DNA of 64,000 bases from Aldrovandia affinis (lineage: Eukaryota; Chordata; Actinopteri; Notacanthiformes; Halosauridae), in assembly GCA_029706075.1 (NCBI GenBank), contig JAINUG010000086.1, positions 2,789,060 through 2,853,059 of the forward strand, in the 5' to 3' direction. This document shows, one piece after another, positions 22,400-35,049 of the stretch (positions are counted from its first letter, which is position 1; each line of letters opens with the position of its first letter). The notes under the pieces were generated by a model, which saw only the letters and a list, made by a program, of their open reading frames with translations, searched no databases and was not told the origin of the DNA. The translations under genes and the position numbers were made by a program.

Positions 22400-22890
22400 G
22401 CACTGCGGGCAGCTGGCCCATACAACTTGCGTCTTTCATAGTCCGCGACCATGCTCTGTAAGAATAATGATTTAAGTCAAATATACAGCAGGCACGTAGC
22501 ATGTTTTAAATCATTAGTGCTGATTGACAAATGTATAATAGTATTAAGGCCTGCATGGCCCCCTGTTGAGGCACACAAAAGAAGGGTCCAAATGACAGGT
22601 TAAATTGTGCTCCCAGGAAAATTCATACATACATAGAGCCACTTCAGATTAATAAACTCCGCAGCCCTTGCATTTGTAAACAACTCCTCTTTTTAAGACT
22701 CCATTAGGAAGTTGACTGAAAAACATGTAGTCATAAAATGTAGAGTTAATAGGCTTGTAATCAGGAGGTCCAGACTGCACGGTCTGCGCTGGAGGAGATA
22801 ATTAAAGAGATTGCCTCATAAGCAGCCTAATTACTGACTGTTGGCCTTGATTCTCTGTAAAGTGGCAAATGCATTCACATTCTTGAGAAA
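22400..22890. promoter_or_regulatory. Candidate conserved non-coding element block
   Basis: Repeat-free DNA with several TAAT-type cores (GAGATAATTAAAGAGATTGC, then CAGCCTAATTACTGACTG at about 22830) sitting between two transposons. Composition and motif density resemble developmental enhancers. No coding frame is credible. Confidence 0.42.
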
Positions 22891-22894
22891 GATG

Positions 22895-24140
22895 AGCAAA
22901 GATGGCTGCATAAAATAAACAATATATGTAATGAGTTATATTGTATGCTCAAAAAATGGGAAAAATCTTTCTCCAAAATTAGATGTGTCACAATTATTCA
23001 CGCCCCTGTTTTCAGTACTTTGTGCACCCACCCCCTGCCAGGATAACACTACTGAGTTCTCTTCTATAGTGTTTTATGAGACTGGTGAACATATTGGGGA
23101 GGGGGTCTTCTGACCATTCTTCCATACAGAATCTTTCAAGATTCTCCATATCCTTTAGTCTGAGCTTGTGAACTGCCCTCTTCAATTCAAACCACAGGAT
23201 TTTAATCAGGTTCAAGTCTGGATGGCCATTTGCAAAACAATATTTTTAATGGTCAGTTGATCATTTCTTGGTTTATTTTGGTTGGTATTTCTTGGTTGGT
23301 ATGCTTAGGATCTTGCTGAAAGATCAATTTGTGGATAAGTATCAGCTTCGGGACAGAGGGAACCAGGTTTTTGACCAAAATATGTAGGTACTTGCTGGAG
23401 TCAACTGGTGTGCATGGCTAAAAAGTAAAATTTTAGTCTTATCCGACTATAAACCCCAGTTGCAATCAGAGTTCCAATGCCGTTTAACAAATACCAGATG
23501 TTCATTTTTGTTGATTGCCCTCAATATAGTTTTTTTTCCCTTACAAAAAGTCTATTGGCATGGAGGTGACAGAGCTAATGATGGTAAATTTAAAGACTTT
23601 GTGTCCCCAAGATGCAATCAAGTTTTGTAAATCTTTTTTGCCTCCCATTGCCTCATTGTACATAGGGGCAAGATGCACTTCCTTCCTCTATCAGGCAGGT
23701 TTACCACTAATCCTTAATTATTGACCTAAATAAATAAATAAAAACTAAAGATAGTATTTCTTTAGTTTTTATTTATTTATTTGTAAGCATATTCTGACTT
23801 CTGAAGGTCAACAACCCTTTGTCTTTTATCTTCTGAGATTTCTTTGCCTTTCCCCATGGCGATGGATGACAAATACATTTTGTATGTGTTGCCTCATTTT
23901 TATACCCCAGTGAAACAGGAAGCCACGGGAACCCACAATACAGTTCCCTAAGATTGAGATGAACTTAAAGAAGTAGCATGTTAGTGCAGAATTATTCTTG
24001 TTTTAAAAATACATTTAAAAATAAATGTTATTCAAAATTTAATTTTCCCATACAACATACAATATAGCTTTCCTATATTGTTTATTTTATACAGCCTTCT
24101 TTGCTCATCTTTATGAACGGTGTGAATAATTATGAAGGCA
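22895..24140 (-). mobile_element. Tc1-like transposon relic, opposite orientation to 20106-21389
   Basis: Minus-strand reading of 23215-23012 gives LWFELKRAVHKLRLKDMENL and HYRRELSSVILAGGGCTKY, the transposase C-terminus. The terminal GGTGTGAATAATTATGAAGG at about 24120-24140 and internal text (GGTATAAAAATGAGGCAACA on the minus strand near 23910) match the family of the 20106 element. The rest is scrambled by indels. Confidence 0.75.
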
Positions 24141-24144
24141 CAAG

Positions 24145-24420
24145 GCCAGGTTATGAATCGCTTATGCCATTTTAATCTTCAGGTCAGCGGTGAGCTCAGA
24201 CTGGTTGCAGATGTATTTTGTATTATGGCACTGTGTATGAAGTACCAGCCAGCACTCATCCAGAGACATAAAACCAGCTAATCCTAATTACAAGCGATTA
24301 CGGTAAAATACAGATACCTGGAATTTAAGATACCTTTCTTAATTGTTATTTTTTAACAGATTTGTCAACTTGCTTCCCAGAGTGCCAGTCATGTCAAAGT
24401 GTTAATACACATTTGTCAAA
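24145..24420. promoter_or_regulatory. Candidate conserved non-coding element
   Basis: Unique sequence with AGCTAATCCTAATTACAAGC near 24280 and GACTGGTTGCAGATGTATTT near 24198, directly abutting a Tc1 terminus. Inference from texture only. Confidence 0.35.
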
Positions 24421-26040
24421 CTGGCTTTCATCAACAAATTGACAGATTAAATTACAGCAAATGGTTATTTTAGCTAGATGACCATGTATATTAGCGATGC
24501 TTTTCTACAGATAATTAAACTATTATATTTTAAGGGTGTTAAATTAATTTGTCAATTCACAGCTGAAAGCACATGGATCTTATCTTACAAGATTTAGTGG
24601 CATAAATAATCATAATGAAGACACACTTTCAAATATTAGACTTCACAATTGACTGACTGACATACTGTACATCCTACACCAATATATACAGTAGGTCTGG
24701 TTCCATAATACACGGGCTATTATTATGAGCAGGTTGTTTTTTTCTATAACAAAAGAGAACAGTAATTGCACTGTTGATGTTACGTTTTTGACTGACTTCA
24801 AAATAAAGCAGCAGGTCACTTCACTTTACCATCCAGTCAAAACGCGCAACCTTGCGCACCTGCTTCAAGCCTAAATCCACCAAACGAAAAGTATAGCTAG
24901 CAATAGCGACACAACCAAAGCACTTCTGTTACACACAAAATGCTCATTGTTTCCATTACATTTCCATAATGCACCCCCCCTCCCCCCCTAACATTACAAT
25001 ATTTGCTTGTGGTCTGTAAATCCAGGCATGATTGAGTGGAGGGTTTAGGAGACAGAGTATGCTGGCGGGGAGGCAGGAGGAAGTGCCATTGACTTGCTTT
25101 TTACATGCTTTTCCCACCTTCGCCGCTTAATCCTCGCAACATGAGGCCTTGTTCTTCCTGGGTACTTGGTTTGAATGCGGGGGTTAGTGCGATGTTTGCC
25201 TGCCCCTGTGCACATCCTGTCAAAAAGCAGCAAAGACCCCCCCACCCAGAATAGCATCTGTGTTCACCCGGCACAAAACAGCGGTATTCAGACAAGCGCT
25301 GTGCTCGCTGACCCGTGAGGACCTTTCCTTTCTAGCAGCAACAAAAGTGTGAGTGAAAGAGCCAGGAGCTCACGCCCATCTGAATTAACTGTGTGTGCTC
25401 TCTTTTGGAGAACACTTCATTGATACTCTCTGAAGTGAATACTTGAATAACAATTGTGTGACCTAAATAGTACTGATATCATTATCACAATGATGATGCT
25501 AATAATAATAATAATAATAACAACAGTAATAATGATTATATGTATTACTACAACAAAAAAACAGCAGTATTAAGATTATGATGATCATTACAAGGATGAT
25601 GATTAATATTATTTAGATTTTTTTGTGAAATTATTATTATTATGGTCTGGATTTGCATCCTTTATTGAAAACCATAGCCCTGGCATTTACAGTCTATATT
25701 ATGCTGCCACTTATGAGCAAGGCTCCTGATATGCAATGTATCTACAGGTGCAATGTATCTACACTTATCTAAACGTGGCACAAAAGTATTGACACATCGA
25801 TATTTTAACATAAAGCGTGTTTGAATTACACACAATGTCTGATTGTGATTAACAAACAACTCCATGTTTATCTGAATTCTGTTTAAAACCCCCCCACAAA
25901 CCACTTGTGTGAGGAAGCACTCTCCTGTTTGTTAGTTTTTTACGGGAGAGCAAAATGTATGACTAAAGTATCTCCCAGCATATCGTTGGTTGTAAAGCCA
26001 CATCCAGCTATTTTCCAATCCTTGTTTGTATATATTTTGA
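24421..26040. other. Intergenic DNA with AAT and C-rich tracts
   Basis: No supported gene. It contains a poly-C tract (about 24974-24990), a GC-richer stretch at 25020-25400 and an AAT microsatellite at 25500-25525. Open frames at 25045-25295 have no recognisable domain. Confidence 0.4.
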
Positions 26041-26770
26041 ATATGTCACTGCACGTATGAGAACACACGCCATGCAATTGACTCTTTTCAAAGCAGGGGA
26101 GAGTTTTCAATAGCGGTGAGCTGCAGTGTCCTCAGACATGAATGAAAGGTCACATATCTTTGCATGGCGCACACAATGAAAAAGACCACTGGAGTGGCGA
26201 GCCCTCCGCTACGAGTCTGCAAACCACCTTTCTTCTTCACTTCCCCTGTGGATTACACCAGTCCCTCGCGGGAGCTGGGATTCTCTTTTACGTCCCCCCA
26301 CCTCGGCAGATGAGGATGTGGCGCCTTATTTTTCTTGTTCACTTAGGGGTGTAAAATGACCAGCGAGAACTCAATTAGCAACATATCTGCTCGGTGAGAG
26401 TCCGTGCAGAGGGCTTGTTCGGGCTCCACGCCTGTTGTGATGCAAAGAGGTGGCAGCGTGGCATCTGCCCCATGCAGATTTGCATAATTGAGTTTGACTC
26501 CTGCAATTACAAGGTAACAATGTCTTTTGATTGCACGCTTCGCACAGGCCATGGCAGTCACACTGTACCCTTGTCCGCCATCGGCTGGTCCTCCTGTTCA
26601 GGGTGCGCCAGCCGCAGACATTGGTTAAGCAGCAGTTATTGTGTCTTGATAGGACCCCAGGAGACTACAGAGGCAACAATGGTGGAAATAATGTGCAAGG
26701 TGTGATGGAGATGTCAGCAATCCAGGGGGCGTGCCTTAACCAGGGTCCATGGCTAAAGAAATCAGCATTT
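26040..26770. promoter_or_regulatory. Candidate enhancer with octamer motif
   Basis: The longest repeat-free, balanced-composition block of the left half. It has a POU octamer ATTTGCAT on the plus strand near 26478 followed by AATTGAGTTTGACTCC, and clustered TTTGATTGCA- and CAATTAG-type sites. Open frames crossing it (26394-26705, 26531-26830, +) have no recognisable domain. Candidate regulatory element, not proven. Confidence 0.42.
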
Positions 26771-27689
26771 TGCGAGAAGCCTGTTTCTTTTTTTAATTGT
26801 GCTTTTTTTATTTGTATATACTTTGTTTAATAATCTTCATTTTATTTATTTTTTATTTTGTACAGTACCTGTTTTGAGGATATTGTGGATCTCGAAACTG
26901 TAGGACTGTAGTCATTTTAGATTTTAGATTGAAATTAGATTTTTCGCTGAGGAACCTACTTCAGCTAATTTCCTAAGCGGTTATATTTCTTGCATATGAA
27001 TTTTGATTCCATTGAAATTGTTATTGGAATGAATTATTTTCAAATGTAATTTCACATTTCATTCTTTTCAACTTTGCTTAATGTACTCTATTGTATGTCT
27101 ATTGTAAATTATCTTTGATAAAAGCAACAGCAGAGTGGCATAATCACAATAATAATAATAACAATAACTTATGATTATATTTGAGATGGACATTATTCTT
27201 ATTTTATTTGTATATATTATAATTTTAAGTAATTAATCACTCATTGTTAATTCAGTTTTATTACAAAGGTTCTTTCAAAAATAAATTTGAACAAACTGTC
27301 AATTTAATAGAATCTTTTACATCTTCCTTTCTCTTGCCTCTTCTCTAGCACATGCTTGCAACCCTCAATGACATACTACCAGATTACTCAGGACCAGAAA
27401 AGGAAATTGTACTTGGTCCATACCTAAAGCTACAGTCTGTTGTGTCTTGAGTCTCACTGACGACATCCAAAATGTTTTTCAAATGGAAGAAGACAGCCTT
27501 CTTAAGCCCCCTACCACTGCTTCTGTATCACATATCTGAATCCCATCAATGATAATCATAAGATATGCTACAGGTTTATTAACATGTGCAACTATAAGCC
27601 CCTACATGGTGAGCCCCTATAGCTGATGATGCTAATGGACTCTGACCTGAAATTTATGTAAATTTCAGAGTTAAAAGGGCCCTTTTCAG

Positions 27690-28290
27690 GGAACAAGTAA
27701 TGGGTTAACGTGGGTTAACAGTCACTCTGTGGAAGTAGCCAACTCTGGATCCAGCAAAAGAGCCCCAGACCATCACACTTCCTCCTCCATGTTTGACAGT
27801 TGGTGTCACACACTGAGGAACCATCCATAAGACCTTCTTCCAGTCTTCAGTAGTCCTCTGGCAGTGCTTCATGGCCCAGGCAAGCCTCTTTTTCTTATTT
27901 TGCCATCTTAGCAATGGCTTTCTTACTGCCACTCAACCTGTCAAACCTGCAGCTTGAAGTCTTCTCTTCACAGTTGAAACTGAGACATCCTTACTTCGAC
28001 CAGTGTTAAGCTGTGCTTGAAGCTGTTGTCCTGTGAGCCGCCTATCACGCAAGCTGTTGACTCTCAGAAACTTGTCTTCTCATTTTGTTGTGGCTTTGGG
28101 TCTGCCAGACCTCTTCCTGTCAGAGTTTCCTCCAGTTTCCAAGTGCCTCACTGCTCACTGCCAAAAAAATATTATTATTACTTTTCAGTTTTTGGTAACC
28201 TAAACTCTTTTTCACTGGACTTGAACTGCTTAAATTTCTGTAAAAACTGGAAAATGTGGGTGTTCTAAAACTTTTTAATATCAATAATGT
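27690..28290 (-). mobile_element. Tc1-like transposase relic
   Basis: Minus-strand 27932-27705 reads LLRWQNKKKRLAWAMKHCQR, TEDWKKVLW and VKHGGGSVMVWGSFAGSRVG, the Tc1 block around the G-G-G-S-V-M-V-W motif. The first Asp region is deleted (VLW runs straight into MVPQCV). N-terminal remnants extend to about 28200. No inverted repeats were found. Confidence 0.75.
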
Positions 28291-28399
28291 CCTTAGAGGT
28301 CAAGTCAAAGACAAGGCACATTCTCCTTTGAGTTGTTCGTTGGGTGCTGTACACTCCAGCATCAACCTTTATTTTCTGTGTGTAGTTGTAGGTCATTCT

Positions 28400-28480
28400 T
28401 TTAGTCCCCACTTTTTTCTTTTTTTTTTTATCCTGACTCACCCTCCCTCCACCCCCGTGCACCCTCCCACCTCACCCCAC
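28400..28480. repeat. Pyrimidine-rich low-complexity tract
   Basis: T-rich and then C-rich run. Confidence 0.6.
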
Positions 28481-28859
28481 AATGATTATTCATATTGTAG
28501 GGTGTTCCTGTTGTTTATATGGCTTATGTTGTGGGAAATGTAAGACAAAAACTCACAAAATAGTCCTTAGAGGCAATTGTTTCCTGAGATGTTCATGGCA
28601 TAACAACCCATGGCAACAACCAATTTAATGGTCATTTTGTGAATCCACGAGTCACAAACATCACAGCCGACCAAAAAAAGGACGTGACACATGCCAACAC
28701 GACATGCGTTTGTTACCCCACATGCCACATAACAATGGCATCTGTACCTCTTCATATGTAGCAAAACCAGAAAAAGCTTTTCCCACCTTGAGTGTGGGGA
28801 GCAACAGGTAGACCTTACCCTGTACACCTACCCATCAATCATGTTTAACCATAATAATG

Positions 28860-29830
28860 TGTCCAATCTGACTCTTCAGAATCAGTCACAGAAAATAGCG
28901 GCGGCAGTGAGCAGCTCAAAAAGAGAGCTGGCTTTTCACTGATATAATTTGTACCCGTAAATTACAAAACAGAGAAAGGAATAATGTGTGAGTCAAGTTT
29001 AGTGACAGAGAAAATGGAAAAATTTAGGACGGTGAGCCACCTTAATGGATATCCTTGCAGCTGGGAGAAAATGGGACACAGTAATGTGTCCCTAATGTCT
29101 GCCAGCAGTGTTTCAAAGAATCTGTTGGGGGAAATGTCTCCCACCATTTCTACAAGCAATCACTTAATGGGAGCTGTAAATCTCAACAAAATGGACGTGT
29201 GCTGATCTATTTTCAGGGTTTTCGACAGACGGAATGAATCTTCACTCTCCTGAAAAAGGGAGAGGGAGAAAAAAATTGGAGAAAAAAAAACATTTTTTTC
29301 CTCTCCTCTCACCGGTGCCTCCGATGTTTGTCTGCCTCTAAAGTGCAGACACTGACAGGAATTTCAATTATTTAATTATGTGGGAAATGAAAAGACTTAA
29401 GTGTTGTGATTTCTACAGTCTTTCATAGATCAATCTAATGTATGCTCACATTGGAAACAAAGCAGAATGGGACGGGGCAAAGTGAAGCAGCGTCTCCTTA
29501 AATCACACAATTAAAATGACAAATTAGTTTCTTGATATATTCATTTAAGTGGTTAAGTGGAGGGGTTATTTTTTTCCATGAACATAGTGCAGTCTGAAAG
29601 AGATGGAGACACAGGGAAGGGACATCGTCTGTATGCTCTTTTGATTAAGGCTACTGGTTAAATGCTGAGAAAAATGCTGAAAGTGCTCGCGGCACAAATT
29701 AGACATCCACAGCCTCCAGAATAAAATTCAAAAGAGTTGATTTAAGCATTTAGTGGGGATGTGGCTGGTGACTTAAAGGATTCAGAAACACTTCAGCAGC
29801 CGTATTCATTAAGTCTTAAGAAACCGCAAC
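28860..29830. promoter_or_regulatory. Candidate conserved non-coding cluster
   Basis: Repeat-free DNA in two adjacent blocks (about 28860-29260 and 29340-29830). Motifs include TCTACAAGCAATCACTTAAT near 29147 (an NKX2-like CACTTAA core) and TTCAATTATTTAATTATGTG near 29362. The short frames present (60-73 codons) look random. Inference. Confidence 0.42.
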
Positions 29831-30292
29831 TGGAACAGGTTTGCTCGGCGCGTTGTTCAGGGAGAGTGGCACACACAAAGAGGTGCACTGTCAATACAAT
29901 AAACTGCATTGAAGTGACATTTTTTTCGACCTTGAAATAATCAAATGACTGTATTATTGCATAGTAATTATGCAATGGTCACATTGGAATGGCAGCCTGG
30001 AATGACATATAATCATATATATCAGTATTTTGTTTTTAAAGGTGAAAATCTTTAAAGCATTCAAATGTGTGCACATTCACAGTTTTCTGCTTGCTGAGAT
30101 AAAAGGCGGGTATCCTTTTATCTGCAGAGAGTGAGAAAGCGGTCAGAGACGAGGGCTTAAGTGAGGACGGTGGTGAGCAGAGGGAGAGCCTGCTGTGGCC
30201 ATGGGCTGATTAGCAAGGGGTGTGAAAAACAGCTGGGAGACTGCACAGACACCGCGCAAGGAAAATTGGTTGAGATGCAGTTAAAGAAGCCA

Positions 30293-30325
30293 GGAGGAGG
30301 AGGATGAGGAGGAGGAAGAGGAAGT
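30293..30325. repeat. Purine-rich GGA repeat
   Basis: AGGAGGAGG-type tract. Confidence 0.7.
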
Positions 30326-30739
30326 ACAAACATGCGAGGCATTGTAGATGGCAGTCTACGTGTGCCCTCAAAGGGTTGCAAGTTCAATTCCCCGGTGTGG
30401 CACTGCTGCTGTGAGGTGCTTAATATTAAGACATCAATCTGTGTTAAAGGTTACAAGAAGAGGTATGCCAAATAGCCATGGATAAGGCCATCTACCAACT
30501 GAACGAATAATAATGTGGTTTCTTTGCCAAATGCATCTCCTTTGTAAGGTCTCTTACTTGATCAGACTTCACAACTGCCCCCAGTTTACCCACTGTTGTC
30601 CATACTATTCTTCACAATTGTGTGAGTGTAGCAAGCAAAAATGATTATATAGAAACATGTAAATACATAAACTTGTAACATTAAAGTTTACAAACTCATT
30701 TCTTGCCTCCTCTCCTTTAAGCAGATTCATTTTGACCAC

Positions 30740-31180
30740 ATTACCGTGATTGCTTGTTTATTTTCCGCCACCTATCTACTGCGCATCCAAGCACTTTTCC
30801 CTTGCACACATATAAATGCTTCCTTTTCATAACAGAATTCGTCTTTGAAAAGCCAGATGCATTTGATACAGAATTGCTTTTCCATCGCCAAAACATGTTG
30901 TCCACTTTGAAAGTACAAGATGATATCAAATACCCTTATAAAAGCATGGTTGAAATAGAACAAAATAGACAGTGGTCTATAAAAATGAAGTGAAGTGTAA
31001 GTGTGGCACTCACATCTTTGAAAAAAATCCCTTTCTGCCGTATTTTGTGGTCGTCAATTGGTCACAGCAATTTGCTCTAATGCATGTAATGGACCTACTC
31101 GCCTCCTTTCATCTTCCGGAGCTTATGTTCAAGGGAAAAGAGCCTGTCTGCTGGGCCAAATAATGCATTGTGGACATGGG
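30740..31180. promoter_or_regulatory. Candidate conserved non-coding element
   Basis: Repeat-free block with an open plus-strand frame (30754-30993, 79 codons) that has no domain. It contains CCTTATAAAAGCATGG near 30933. More likely regulatory than coding, with low certainty. Confidence 0.3.
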
Positions 31181-31439
31181 AGCAAGAAATGGCTGTCTTT
31201 AATTTTTTAATGTGTGTCTGAATCTCAACTGAAATTTATGGATTTATTGAATGGGCAGCATTTGAATACATAGACAATTTTGTCAGTGTTAGTTTTCCAA
31301 GCTTCTTTGAGGTACTGCATTGTCTCCTTTTGTGACATGAGCTCAACTGGGGTGTGAACAGTACGAATTCCCTGCAATGAGAGAGCATCGCACCACAGGG
31401 GGAAGGCAGCACGTTACGGTTCATTATTTTATGTTTTGG

Positions 31440-31520
31440 GGTTTTTTTGGGGGGTGGGGGTGCACCAAGTAGATTGCATTATTGAAACTAAATTTGTCCA
31501 CCCCCCACACCCACAACCAC
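31440..31520. repeat. G/T-rich then C/A-rich low-complexity tract
   Basis: Mononucleotide-biased run. Confidence 0.5.
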
Positions 31521-31970
31521 AGGAAAGGGGGAGGTTTGGAGTGTGGCTATCAGGAGCCCCTGTGGCTCTAAATGACAACCTGTGAAAATATAAACTGTAC
31601 TGCAATAATATGCTCATTTGAATTTCTTTTGAATTTTCAAAATTGTAAACGCTTTATGTACATTTAACTTTCAAGCACACTACAACACTGAGGATTCAGG
31701 GCTACCTATCCTTTTGTTTATCTAAAGTCAACTTACCTGGCAAAGTGACAAGCTTTAATATACACCAGATCCAATTCCCAATTTTCTTCCTAAATGAGGA
31801 CTAGAGTAAGCAGAAAATGAAATATGACTATGGAAATCACACATCTGTACACAGTGGTGTCATGCCCATTCATTAGTGAGAGGGCATGAGCCTCCTCAAT
31901 TTTATGCAATTTATTTTTTAAGTCAACATATCAATTTTATAAATAGAAATGTTAAAACAACAGACTGCAT

Positions 31971-32550
31971 TGTGAGGGTCCGCCACTAGATATCATTATT
32001 TGTTACCTTTTTAGTTGCTTTGCTCTGTTTTAGTCTCTTGTTTTTAGTTAATTGTTTTTTTAGTTTATTGTCCCGTGATTTGTTCATTGTTAATTGATTC
32101 ATTGTTTTAGTGTTTCCATCTGTGCCTCGTTTTCCATGATTGTTTTTGGTTATTAGTTTCAGTAATGTCACCTGTGTCTGGTTTAGTTCCCCCCCTACTT
32201 AAGTTGTGTGTTTCCTTGTATCTGTGCTCAGTCTTGAGATTGTTCTCACCTAGTCTTCACTGAGCTACTATTGTATTTTCTGCGAGTCTCCTTGGTCCCA
32301 GTTTTGTTTGTGCTACATTTTCTAGTTTGTTTTTCTAGTTTGTTCTGTGTAGTTAGTTTCTTTAGTTAGCTTTTGGAGCCTCGTCTCCCAGTTATTTTCT
32401 CTGGGTCTTTTGTACTTCAGTGTTTTTGTTACTGTCTTTTGTTCTCATTCATCCAGTAAATATCTACCTTTGTTTACCAAAACTATCTTGGCTTCCGTCT
32501 CGTTCTCTGCACTTGGGTTCACTCAGTCCACCACCTTACATACATATGTT
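31971..32550 (+). mobile_element. Probable solo LTR
   Basis: It starts TGTGAGGGTCCGCC and continues through T-rich DNA with repeated TTTAGTT motifs. A TATA-like CTACTTAAGTTG (about 32196) is followed by U5-like text with AGTAAATATC (a weak polyadenylation signal, about 32456), and it ends near CCACCTTACA or ATGTTACA. No internal coding region follows. The exact right end and target duplication are unresolved. Confidence 0.5.
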
Positions 32551-32729
32551 ACAATGGTGTTGAAACTTGTATCTGAGGGGGCATAGAGTGAGAGGGCCAA
32601 AACATTCTCTGGTCTGGGCAATGTGTGAAATTATATGGTTTGCGCTCATCATCTCCTGTCTGACCACACTGTCACTTGTGAAAAAATTACTCTTATATAA
32701 TAGCTAAATAAAAATATTTTTTCTGAATT

Positions 32730-33878
32730 AATTACAAATTAAAAACAGACAATAATTGATTGCATATGTATTCACCTCTTTTGCTAAGACACACCTAAAT
32801 AAACTTATTTCAAATTAAATACACCTGTCTGTGAAATATCCTATAGTTGGTTAGTGCATTTACAAATAAGAGCTTCATCTTGAAGACCAAAGAACATTCA
32901 AAGCAAATCAGAGAAAAGGTTATTCAAAAGCACCAATCATGGGAAGGATATAAGATTTCAAAGACTTTGAATATCCCCTGGAGCACTGTTAAGTCCACCA
33001 TAATGGAATGGAGAGAATATGGCACAACTGTGAATTTGCCTAGAACAGACCATCTTAAAAAACTGAGCATCCGTGTGAGAAGGGCACTTGTTAGGGGAGC
33101 CACAAAGAGGCCTATAGCAACTCTGATGAAATTACAATTTTCAATGACAGAAATATGAGAAATTGTCCATGGGACAACAATAGCCTGGGCGCTTCACAAA
33201 TTTGTGCTTTATGAGAGGATGGTTATTTCAACTATTGTTGAAGAAAACTTACATGAAATCTTTGTTTGTGGCGCTATGTTTGCTGCAAGCCTAACACTGC
33301 ACATCATCCCAATAACACTATCCCTACTATGAAACATGGTGATGGGAGCCTAATGCTATGGGGATGCTTGTCTACTTCAGGAACTGGGAAACTTGTCAAA
33401 ATAGAGGGCAAAATGGATGGAGCAAGATATCAACAAATCTTGGACGAAAACCATACAGCAAAAGCCATAGTGGTGTGGTTTAAAAACAAATACAATCAAT
33501 ATCCTGGAGTGGCTCAGTCAAAGGCCAGACTGCAATCCCATTGAGAATCTGTGGAAATATTTGAAAATGACTGTTCACCAAAGGTCCCCATCTAACCTGA
33601 AGGAACTTGAGAATGTGCAAAGCTTGTAGAGTTTACCCTAACACACTAGGTGCTTCTAAGTATTAAGTCAAGGGGGTGAATACTTATGCAATCAATTATT
33701 GTCTGTTTTTATTTGTAATTAATTAAGAAAAAGCTTTAGATTTGTATTTATTTTTATTTGACATTATAGAGTATTTTGTGTTGATCAGTGGCAACAAATC
33801 TCATTTAAATTCATTTTGATTCCACAAAGTAAGAAAATAAAATGTGAAAAAGGAGGTGAATACTTTTTATACCCACTG
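32730..33878 (+). mobile_element. Tc1-like transposon relic
   Basis: The frame from 32847 reads EHSKQIREKVIQKHQSWEGY with the helix-turn-helix KISKTLNIPWSTVKSTIMEW. Later segments in shifted frames include [20 protein letters not shown] and [20 protein letters not shown]. The right end is ACTTTTTATACCCACTG at 33878 followed by TA. The left inverted repeat is not recognisable, and the catalytic region is deleted or shifted. It is a sibling of the split copy at 17219-18870. Confidence 0.8.
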
Positions 33879-33879
33879 T

Positions 33880-34280
33880 AGCCATTGATACCACTTTAGT
33901 TTTGGTACCCCTTCTAAATAATTGACTGCATGATTATGACAGTTATCAATACCATCATTCTAACACACATTAAAGGCAACCAGAAAAAAAGATCCAAGCC
34001 GTCACAAAATATCCAACATGTCTCATTTTTTACCCTTGTTGCGTTAATGTTTCATCATAACCCCAAATGCTGGCATGATTAACCTAAAAAAGTTTTTATA
34101 TAATAATAAATGCACAAGAGTACTATTGTGCATGCAGACCATGAATGTCTTTCAGACATTTTGCATCAAATGAACCTCTTCTTCTAATTTTAACACAAAT
34201 AGATTAATGGGTAGATTGGTTTTTTTTGGGGTTGTTGTTTTTTTAATACCATTTTTACTAGATGCAGAAACTGTATAATT
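33880..34280. other. Intergenic DNA, dispersed repeat copy
   Basis: 33887-33935 is a diverged copy of 14428-14478. Otherwise nothing recognised. Confidence 0.4.
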
Positions 34281-34289
34281 ACAGACATT

Positions 34290-34620
34290 TCACCATGATA
34301 TTGGAGCCCCTGTCCCAAGTGAGGTCAGCCATCCACATTCTAGGGTGACAGCAGGGCACTGCTAAGTCGACGGCAGGTTGCTAGGACTCGCTGGAAGGAA
34401 GAGTGACTTCAGACAGCGAATGCAATGGGAAGAAATATGTCTACCCTTTCTGCTGCCCATTCCAGAGCATCAGACTGCATTAGCACGACCAAGCATCATA
34501 CAACCTTTCATAGACGCAGAGGATCCTGAGAGGTCAGGAAAGTATTCACCATTACCCGCTTCAGAGCACATCTACCGTTTCAGAAAAAGCATCCAGCCCT
34601 GATTTGGCCCAGATAACCAT
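34290..34620. promoter_or_regulatory. Candidate conserved non-coding element
   Basis: Repeat-free, GC-balanced stretch with a 74-codon open frame (34378-34602) lacking domains. Texture only. Confidence 0.3.
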
Positions 34621-35049
34621 CATGGGTTTTTTTCCATCTTGTTCTGTCCAGGATTTATTTTTAAAAATTTCAAGGAGAGGAAAAGATTAGTGTCCCGCTC
34701 AAACCAGTGGCAAGTACTATGCTTGGTACTCAGATTTAATGCAATTGCACAACACAAAATTCAAATTCTTAAAATGAGAACGAGAGGAAGAAGCACTGCA
34801 GCAAGGAAATTGTGCTTCCTTTCACTTTGCAATCAGTTTACTCTTATTTTTAATTTACTTTGAAGTGTTTTTCCTTCACATGCAACCACATAGTACTGTT
34901 CATCAGGTACATTTACATTTGCGAGAAAGCACATTTATTATATCGTTTTATTGATCAAATGACATTTATCAGGTCAAGCTCGAAAAGGTTGCTGCGTGGA
35001 CCTGCAAAATAAGAGCTGCTGTTAAAATAAAAGTTTGTTTAGACTCTTT

